From Bacteroidales bacterium (GTDB taxonomy: Bacteria; Bacteroidota; Bacteroidia; Bacteroidales; F082), in contig JANJXG010000046.1 in the NCBI GenBank assembly GCA_024709145.1, positions 1 to 41,270 on the forward strand: a stretch of 41,270 nt of DNA, in the 5' to 3' direction. The notes under the pieces are model-generated. The model was not told where the DNA came from, did no database searches, and saw nothing but the letters and a program-made list of their open reading frames with translations. This document shows, piece after piece, positions 36,882 to 41,270 of this stretch (position 1 is the stretch's first letter; every line of letters begins with the position of its first letter). Position numbers and translations under genes: made by a program.

Positions 36882-38918
36882 ATGAAAGCAAAAAAAATGC
36901 CGATCGTGGTAAATGATTCATGGCTTGAGCCTGTAAGTCAAGCTGTATTTGAGCGTTACGAGCGTTTTAAATCCAGATTGGATCACATCAATACTTATTA
37001 TGGAAGTCTCAAAGCTTTTGCCACGGCTGATCATCTTTTCGGATTTAATTACGATCAGATGCGAAAGGGTTGGTGGTATAGAGAATGGGCTCCTGCTGCA
37101 TCACAATTGTTTCTTTTTGGAGATTTTAATCAGTGGAATCGCTACGATCACCCTTTGATTAACAACGGAAGAGGTATCTGGGAGCTTTTTTTGGATGACA
37201 AAACCTATGCTTCAACTTTCAGGCACCAAAGTTTGATCAAAGTGATTGTCCGAAGTCAACAGGGTGAAATTGAACGGATTCCGGTCTACATTAAACGTGT
37301 GGTTCAGGATGAAAGTACCAAAGACTTCAGTGGCCAGATTTGGAACCCATCGACTCCTTATCAATTTAAAAATCCCAATCAGAGTCTGCGTAGAATGGAA
37401 CCATTGTTGATTTATGAAGCACATATCGGGATGGCTCAGGAAAGTGAAGGCGTTGGGAGCTACAAGGATTTTCGAATTCATATATTACCAAAAATTGTTG
37501 AGGCCGGCTACAATGCGCTTCAGCTAATGGCCATTGCCGAGCATCCCTATTATGGCTCATTTGGCTACCATGTTTCGAGTTTTTTTGCTCCCAGCTCTCG
37601 TTTTGGCACACCGGAAGAATTAATGGAATTGGTTGATGAAGCACATCGTCTTGGTTTGCTTGTAATAATGGATATTGTTCATTCTCATACTGTTAAGAAT
37701 ACTCGCGAAGGGTTAAATCTATTTGATGGTACTGATTATCTCTATACCCATGCGGGTGAAAGAGGCGACCACCCACAATGGGATTCCAAACTCTTCAATT
37801 ATGGCAAAGACGAAGTTTTGCAGTTTTTACTCTCTAATGTTCGCTATTGGATCGAGGAGTTTCGGTTTGATGGCTACAGGTTTGACGGCGTCACCTCGAT
37901 GTTGTATTTTCATCACGGTAATGGTGTAACGTTTGATTCACCGGAGAAATATTTTACAGAAGGTGTTGAATATGATGCTGTTACATATTTGCAACTTGCT
38001 AATACCCTGATGCATCAAATCAATCCACATGTGATTAGTATCGCTGAAGAGGTGAGTGGAATGCCAGGTTTGTGTGAACCTGTTGAAGATGGTGGAATCG
38101 GTTTTGATTATCGCCTGGGAATGGGACTTCCCGATTATTGGATTAAACTCCTGAAAGAACAGCGTGATGACGACTGGAATATTCATGAAATGTATCATAC
38201 AATGACCAATCGCTTGTTTACGATTAAAACCGTTGCTTATGCAGAGTCACATGATCAGGCATTGGTTGGAGACAAGACATTGGCATTCAGGTTAATGGAC
38301 AAGGAGATGTACGATTTCATGGCTAAGGACAGAGAGAATCTAATCATCGACAGGGGATTGGCTTTGCATAAAATGATCCGGCTTTTCACGATATCTCTTG
38401 GTGGTGAAGCCTGGTTAAATTTTATGGGAAATGAGTTTGGTCACCCGGAATGGATTGATTTTCCCCGGGCAGGTAATGAATGGAGTTACAAACATGCACG
38501 CAGACAATGGTCACTGGTAGAAAAAAAATACCTGAAGTATCATTGGTTGGCTGATTTTGACAAAGCGATGATTGAACTCATGAAAACAACTCACATCATG
38601 CTTAGTCAACCACCTTGGTTGTTGTGGGCCGATGAACAGAATAAGACCTTGGTTTTTGAACGAAACAATTTCATTTTTGTTTTTAACTGGCATCCTGACA
38701 ATGCTTTACCTGATTACGAAATCCCAGTGAAACAAACCGGAGACTATGAGGTGATTTTAAGTACAGATGATGTATCTTATGGTGGATTTGGCAGGTTTGA
38801 TACTTCACAGGCTTATCCTTCTTATCTGAAGGAGGATCAAACTCCTGCCATGAAAATATACAATGTAAACAGATCAGCCATAATTATGAAAGTAATTGAT
38901 GAAACCGACAAAACCTAG
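36882..38918 (+). CDS. glgB: 1,4-alpha-glucan branching enzyme
   Basis: 678-aa glycogen branching enzyme that makes alpha-1,6 branches in storage glucan. A CBM48-type domain lies at about 55-140 (YREWAPAASQLFLFGDFNQW). The GH13 barrel follows with LIYEAHIGMA, SSFFAPSSRFGTPEELMELV, VIMDIVHSHTVKN, nucleophile Asp335 in FDGYRFDGVTSMLYFHHG, Glu389 in SIAEEVSGMPGL, and the third acidic residue in AESHDQALVGDKT. The wording of these motifs (HSH, AEEVSGMP, ESHDQALVGDKT) is that of the eukaryote-like GH13_8 group rather than E. coli GlgB. No glycogen synthase or phosphorylase gene lies in the window. The stop codon overlaps the next gene. Confidence 0.96.
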   Translation: MKAKKMPIVVNDSWLEPVSQAVFERYERFKSRLDHINTYYGSLKAFATADHLFGFNYDQMRKGWWYREWAPAASQLFLFGDFNQWNRYDHPLINNGRGIWELFLDDKTYASTFRHQSLIKVIVRSQQGEIERIPVYIKRVVQDESTKDFSGQIWNPSTPYQFKNPNQSLRRMEPLLIYEAHIGMAQESEGVGSYKDFRIHILPKIVEAGYNALQLMAIAEHPYYGSFGYHVSSFFAPSSRFGTPEELMELVDEAHRLGLLVIMDIVHSHTVKNTREGLNLFDGTDYLYTHAGERGDHPQWDSKLFNYGKDEVLQFLLSNVRYWIEEFRFDGYRFDGVTSMLYFHHGNGVTFDSPEKYFTEGVEYDAVTYLQLANTLMHQINPHVISIAEEVSGMPGLCEPVEDGGIGFDYRLGMGLPDYWIKLLKEQRDDDWNIHEMYHTMTNRLFTIKTVAYAESHDQALVGDKTLAFRLMDKEMYDFMAKDRENLIIDRGLALHKMIRLFTISLGGEAWLNFMGNEFGHPEWIDFPRAGNEWSYKHARRQWSLVEKKYLKYHWLADFDKAMIELMKTTHIMLSQPPWLLWADEQNKTLVFERNNFIFVFNWHPDNALPDYEIPVKQTGDYEVILSTDDVSYGGFGRFDTSQAYPSYLKEDQTPAMKIYNVNRSAIIMKVIDETDKT

Positions 38919-39471
38919 GTTAGGGTATGTTTCACAACATCCTGTTAAGCAGGGATTTGTGTCGTATTATCAAATCTGGAGGGAAAAGCTTGATGCTGGT
39001 AAACTCGGAAAGAAATACCAGCAGGAGACAATAAAACTTCTTAACGGACTTCAAAAAAGTCACAATAAGAAATTGAATGAGCAGGCCAATGAACTCCATG
39101 CGCTTGCTTTTGAGCAGATTGACTGCCTCAATTGTGCCAACTGTTGTAAATCCATACCTGCCAGAATTAATGATACCGATATAAACCGGATAGCTAAAAA
39201 GCTTCGGATGAAACCAGATGAATTTAGGGTTGCTTTTACTTGTCGGGATGAAGATGGCGATATGGTTATCAATCGGTCACCCTGTCCGTTTTTGGAGGTC
39301 GACAATACCTGCCGAATTTATGAAGTAAGACCCAAAGCCTGCCGAGAATACCCACATACTGATCAATTTACTTTTAGAAGCAACATCAGCTTACATGCTG
39401 TAAACGCTGTATATTGTCCGGCTGTTTACCATATTCTTGAAAATTTCAAGCAACTTAGATTGAAAGAATAA
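38899..39471 (+). CDS. YkgJ-family cysteine-cluster protein
   Basis: 190-aa protein with the YkgJ/UPF0153 cysteine pattern: CLNCANCC, then FTCRDEDGDMVINRSPCPFL, NTCRIYEVRPKACREYP and a final VYCPAVY. These proteins are thought to bind zinc or an iron-sulfur centre; their function is unknown. The N-terminal ~75 residues are helical and basic. ATG 38899 lies inside glgB, overlapping its end by 20 nt, so translation is probably coupled; an in-frame TTG immediately before it (38896) is less likely. The gene may be in the operon by chance or serve redox control of glucan metabolism. It converges on the lipase gene with an 11-nt gap. Confidence 0.88.
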   Translation: MKPTKPRLGYVSQHPVKQGFVSYYQIWREKLDAGKLGKKYQQETIKLLNGLQKSHNKKLNEQANELHALAFEQIDCLNCANCCKSIPARINDTDINRIAKKLRMKPDEFRVAFTCRDEDGDMVINRSPCPFLEVDNTCRIYEVRPKACREYPHTDQFTFRSNISLHAVNAVYCPAVYHILENFKQLRLKE

Positions 39472-39482
39472 ATTTCAACCTC

Positions 39483-40580
39483 TCATTTCTGATAATTATC
39501 GAGCAGAAAAAGGTAAGCATCATGCACATGATGGCAAAAAATCTTCTCTGATTGGTTGGGAAATTGTTTGTAATAGTTCGCATCAGCCACTAAAACAATG
39601 GTTTGGCCAGTTCTCACATAATGATTTGACGAAAAATAAGCTGGTGGTTCAAAATCAGGTAAGAATTTTAAAATAATTTTCGAGGTCATTTTACCAAGAT
39701 ATTTTTCATAGTTACGTTGGGCTTTTCTCGTTGGTTTATCAAGCTTATTGAAGATATGCCTTGCCACAAGATTCTTCGGAAACCGCTGTTTTTTGATTAC
39801 TCTGTCTGCATTGGCAAAGGGGTTGACAGCATTAAAGTCATGAAGGGTTTGAATCGATATTGGGACTTCGGGAACCCAATCGGCAGTGTTCACAACATTG
39901 AAAGCCCATCCGTCTTTTGTAATAGATTCAAAATCATAAGCATAGAATAAATTTCCGGGTTTGGGACCAGCACTGCAATAAGTTTTAAATTTCATGTCAG
40001 CAGGAAGTTTGCCTTCTTTTTGTAGATGAAGCAGGTAGGAGGTAAGCAGGTAATTGATGGCAGCTCCCTGACTATGGCCCATGAGATAAAAATCCCTGAT
40101 ACCTTTTTCATAGCAAGTATCGATTTTTGGCATGATTTCTTTACTAAGGTATGCAAGGCTTAAAAGCCAACCTACATGAACAGCTGCTTTTGGATGGTCA
40201 GCAAGCCTATAGGTAAATTTCTCATCTTTCGATAGTCTAAGTTCACCGGTTGCAGGTACCATTGCAGCGTAAAAATTGGCCAGCCAGCTTTCGGCTTTAA
40301 CGGTAGTTCCCCGGAGGCTGATAACGGCCTGTTTATCTTCATTGACCCATAAATCCCAGCTGTTGTCCAATCCAATAGGCTCAGATTGATAAACCATCGT
40401 GAACTTTTTGGGAGCGCTGAATTGCTTCATATAAATTGAATCTGTGGCTGTGCGTACCGAAATAAGCATTAGCTCATGGTATTCATCTTTATCAAAACCT
40501 GGTTGTAGGTTTTGAGCAGCAATAAAATGAAATCCAGTTAAAAGGCAAAGAAGGAGTAGTGTTAATTTTAATCTAAACAT
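39483..40580 (-). CDS. Secreted class 3 lipase family protein
   Basis: 365-aa alpha/beta hydrolase of the fungal-lipase-like class 3 group. Signal peptide MFRLKLTLLLLCLLTGFHFI, cleavage after AAQ or nearby. Conserved elements: ISLRGTTVKAESWLANF, nucleophile elbow GHSQG (169-172 region, Ser170), TYCSAGPKPGN, the catalytic Asp candidate Asp234 in NTADWVPEVP, and a C-terminal HHVHDAYLFLLDN supplying the His. It has no lipobox and no T9SS tail, so it is probably periplasmic. The substrate may be a glyceride or another ester. It has its own promoter at 40604-40637 and is convergent with the YkgJ-type gene. Confidence 0.88.
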   Translation of the reverse strand: MFRLKLTLLLLCLLTGFHFIAAQNLQPGFDKDEYHELMLISVRTATDSIYMKQFSAPKKFTMVYQSEPIGLDNSWDLWVNEDKQAVISLRGTTVKAESWLANFYAAMVPATGELRLSKDEKFTYRLADHPKAAVHVGWLLSLAYLSKEIMPKIDTCYEKGIRDFYLMGHSQGAAINYLLTSYLLHLQKEGKLPADMKFKTYCSAGPKPGNLFYAYDFESITKDGWAFNVVNTADWVPEVPISIQTLHDFNAVNPFANADRVIKKQRFPKNLVARHIFNKLDKPTRKAQRNYEKYLGKMTSKIILKFLPDFEPPAYFSSNHYVRTGQTIVLVADANYYKQFPNQSEKIFCHHVHDAYLFLLDNYQK

Positions 40581-40603
40581 GGTATTTAATTGTTTTACTG
40601 CGG

Positions 40604-40637
40604 CAAATGTAGACTTTGTTGGCGGTTTATAATCAAA
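40604..40637 (-). promoter_or_regulatory. Promoter of the lipase gene
   Basis: On the minus strand TTTG (40637-40634), 22 nt, then TACATTTG (40611-40604); both boxes fit the Bacteroidota consensus exactly. Predicted initiation near 40597, about 17 nt before the start codon. Confidence 0.7.
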
Positions 40638-40775
40638 GGTCGGTTTGGATTCATTCAGTCAATTTACGATCATTTGTGTAATTTTTGTGCAACAATTCGA
40701 AAAAACGCCAAAATATGTAAAAATTCCAGATGAGTTTCAATAAATAAATTATTAAAAATAAGCAATTTAGCCTTT
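40638..40775. other. AT-rich intergenic region
   Basis: No gene, repeat or convincing RNA structure seen. It separates the lipase promoter from the tRNA terminator. Confidence 0.6.
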
Positions 40776-40808
40776 AAAAAAAGAAAACGCCTCATTTCTG
40801 AGGCGTTT
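40776..40808 (-). terminator. Intrinsic terminator of the tRNA transcript
   Basis: A 10-bp perfect stem, AAACGCCTCA with TGAGGCGTTT, around a 4-nt loop; on the minus strand a T-rich run follows (complement of 40776-40782). It directly follows the 3' end of the tRNA remnant, showing the tRNA belongs to the Bacteroidota side. Confidence 0.8.
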
Positions 40809-40811
40809 GTG

Positions 40812-40841
40812 TGATCCGGGCGGGATTCGAACCCACGACCC
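40812..40841 (-). tRNA. 3' end of a tRNA gene only (T-arm and acceptor strand), truncated
   Basis: On the minus strand the T-arm GTGGG-TTCGAAT-CCCGC (40836-40820) is complete, followed by acceptor strand CCGGATC and discriminator A (40812); CCA is not encoded. GGTC just before it fits the end of a variable loop. Beyond about 40841-40846 no anticodon arm, D-arm or complementary acceptor strand GATCCGG can be found, so identity cannot be assigned. The gene is broken at the junction with GC-rich sequence. Confidence 0.8.
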
Positions 40842-40928
40842 GCATGCCGATATCAGCCGCGGCCGCAGCCAGCTGCAAGCGCTCGACGACTGAGCATCGA
40901 GTTTGCCCACAATTACTGTGGACGCCGC

Positions 40929-40937
40929 TGTGGATAA
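40929..40937 (-). promoter_or_regulatory. DnaA box in the GC-rich tail
   Basis: TGTGGATAA is the exact complement of the consensus DnaA box TTATCCACA. Partial boxes lie just upstream (TTGCCCACA at 40903-40911 and TGTGGACG nearby). Confidence 0.6.
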
Positions 40938-41141
40938 CCTTTGCATGATGATCCGCGAGGCCGCTGCCATGCGGCCCCGCGGCGGCCGCTCAGAATTTGA
41001 GCAACAGCCTCCGATATTTCTTGCGCACCGCCCCAACCCGTTGAATAGCCGCATTTTTTGACTGATGAGTCGAGAGATGACGTTTTGCCATCTGCTGGCA
41101 CTTCGGTCCTGCAAGTTATGCCCGGATGAGGTGGAGAACTC

Positions 41142-41150
41142 TGTGGATAA
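41142..41150 (-). promoter_or_regulatory. Second DnaA box in the GC-rich tail
   Basis: A second perfect TGTGGATAA, same orientation, 213 nt from the first. Two exact 9-mers within about 220 bases are unlikely by chance in GC-rich sequence. Confidence 0.6.
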
Positions 41151-41270
41151 CGCTGGGAACAAACGCGCCGGCGCCCGCCACTGCTGGGCTTCAGACCGCT
41201 GGTCAAATAATCACCAGGCCGGCCTGGACAGTCGCATGGTTGTCATACGGCGCTGCTAGGGCATATCGGT

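Larger units (their letters stand above)
40847..41270. other. GC-rich terminal segment of foreign composition
   Basis: About 425 bases, visibly far richer in G and C than the preceding 40 kb (for example GCGGCCGC twice, CGCGCCGGCGCCCGCC). No ORF here looks like a real protein, and no rRNA or tRNA is present. Two perfect DnaA boxes and further partial ones suggest an origin-like or dnaA-proximal intergenic region from a high-GC bacterium, probably a proteobacterium. The join lies inside the broken tRNA. An assembly chimera is the simplest reading; an inserted element is the alternative. Confidence 0.75.

Noticed and set aside
40859-40989. Two NotI sites (GCGGCCGC) as a sign of cloning vector
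   Set aside because: No other vector features (resistance, lac, cos, polylinker) are visible, and GC-rich genomes carry such sites naturally.
40767-41259. ORFs of 64-131 codons in and across the GC-rich tail
   Set aside because: High GC lowers stop frequency; they overlap each other, the tRNA remnant and the terminator, and none has recognisable domains.

Overview
The window looks like a contig from a Bacteroidota (Bacteroidetes) genome, probably an environmental member of the Bacteroidales or a related order. Five things point there: the Bacteroidota -7 promoter motif TAnnTTTG upstream of many genes, a secreted hydrolase with a type IX secretion (T9SS) C-terminal sorting domain, an enlarged NusB, a DUF2723/TMEM260-like membrane protein, and many SPI/SPII signal peptides. 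Base composition is moderate to AT-rich from 1 to about 40.84 kb. The last ~425 bases are visibly GC-rich and do not match the rest.

Layout. 1-1303: the 3' part of a 23S rRNA gene, a short spacer without tRNA, 5S rRNA and an intrinsic terminator. 1376-3802: a small unknown ORF, endonuclease III (nth), a BCP-type peroxiredoxin and recA, ending in a terminator. 3894-6201: a TPR lipoprotein, then convergently an operon of an exported peptide-deformylase-like protein and a lipoprotein. 6337-17342 (plus strand): chorismate synthase, a multi-PAS histidine kinase, a DUF2723 (putative protein O-mannosyltransferase) protein, a secreted S1/P1-nuclease/phospholipase C-like protein and a penicillin-acylase-family Ntn hydrolase. 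17339-21118 (minus strand): a hemolysin III/PAQR membrane protein, nusB, and a GT2 glycosyltransferase fused to a degenerate phosphoglycosyltransferase-like C-terminus. 21301-28597 (plus strand): a DUF5060 glycoside hydrolase exported by T9SS, aconitase, and an M1-family metallopeptidase.

28757-39471 is the most interesting part: two adjacent alpha-glucan/trehalose transcription units. The first encodes a trehalose-synthase-like GH13 enzyme, a beta-phosphoglucomutase/GH65 phosphorylase fusion, and two tandem paralogous uridine-kinase-like P-loop proteins. It ends in a long hairpin terminator. The second encodes a GH13 amylase-like enzyme, a glycogen branching enzyme (glgB) and a YkgJ-type cysteine-cluster protein. 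The two units share an identical 13-base promoter core. Maltose-trehalose interconversion, phosphorolysis to beta-glucose-1-phosphate, conversion to glucose-6-phosphate and alpha-glucan branching could be linked here. The role of the two kinases is unknown; they sit where TreS-Pep2-GlgE systems have a maltokinase.

39483-40580 (minus strand) is a secreted class 3 lipase. 40776-40841 holds a terminator and only the T-arm/acceptor end of a tRNA gene. The tRNA then runs into GC-rich sequence with two perfect DnaA boxes that looks proteobacterial. This is either an assembly chimera at a conserved tRNA stretch or the edge of an integrated element.
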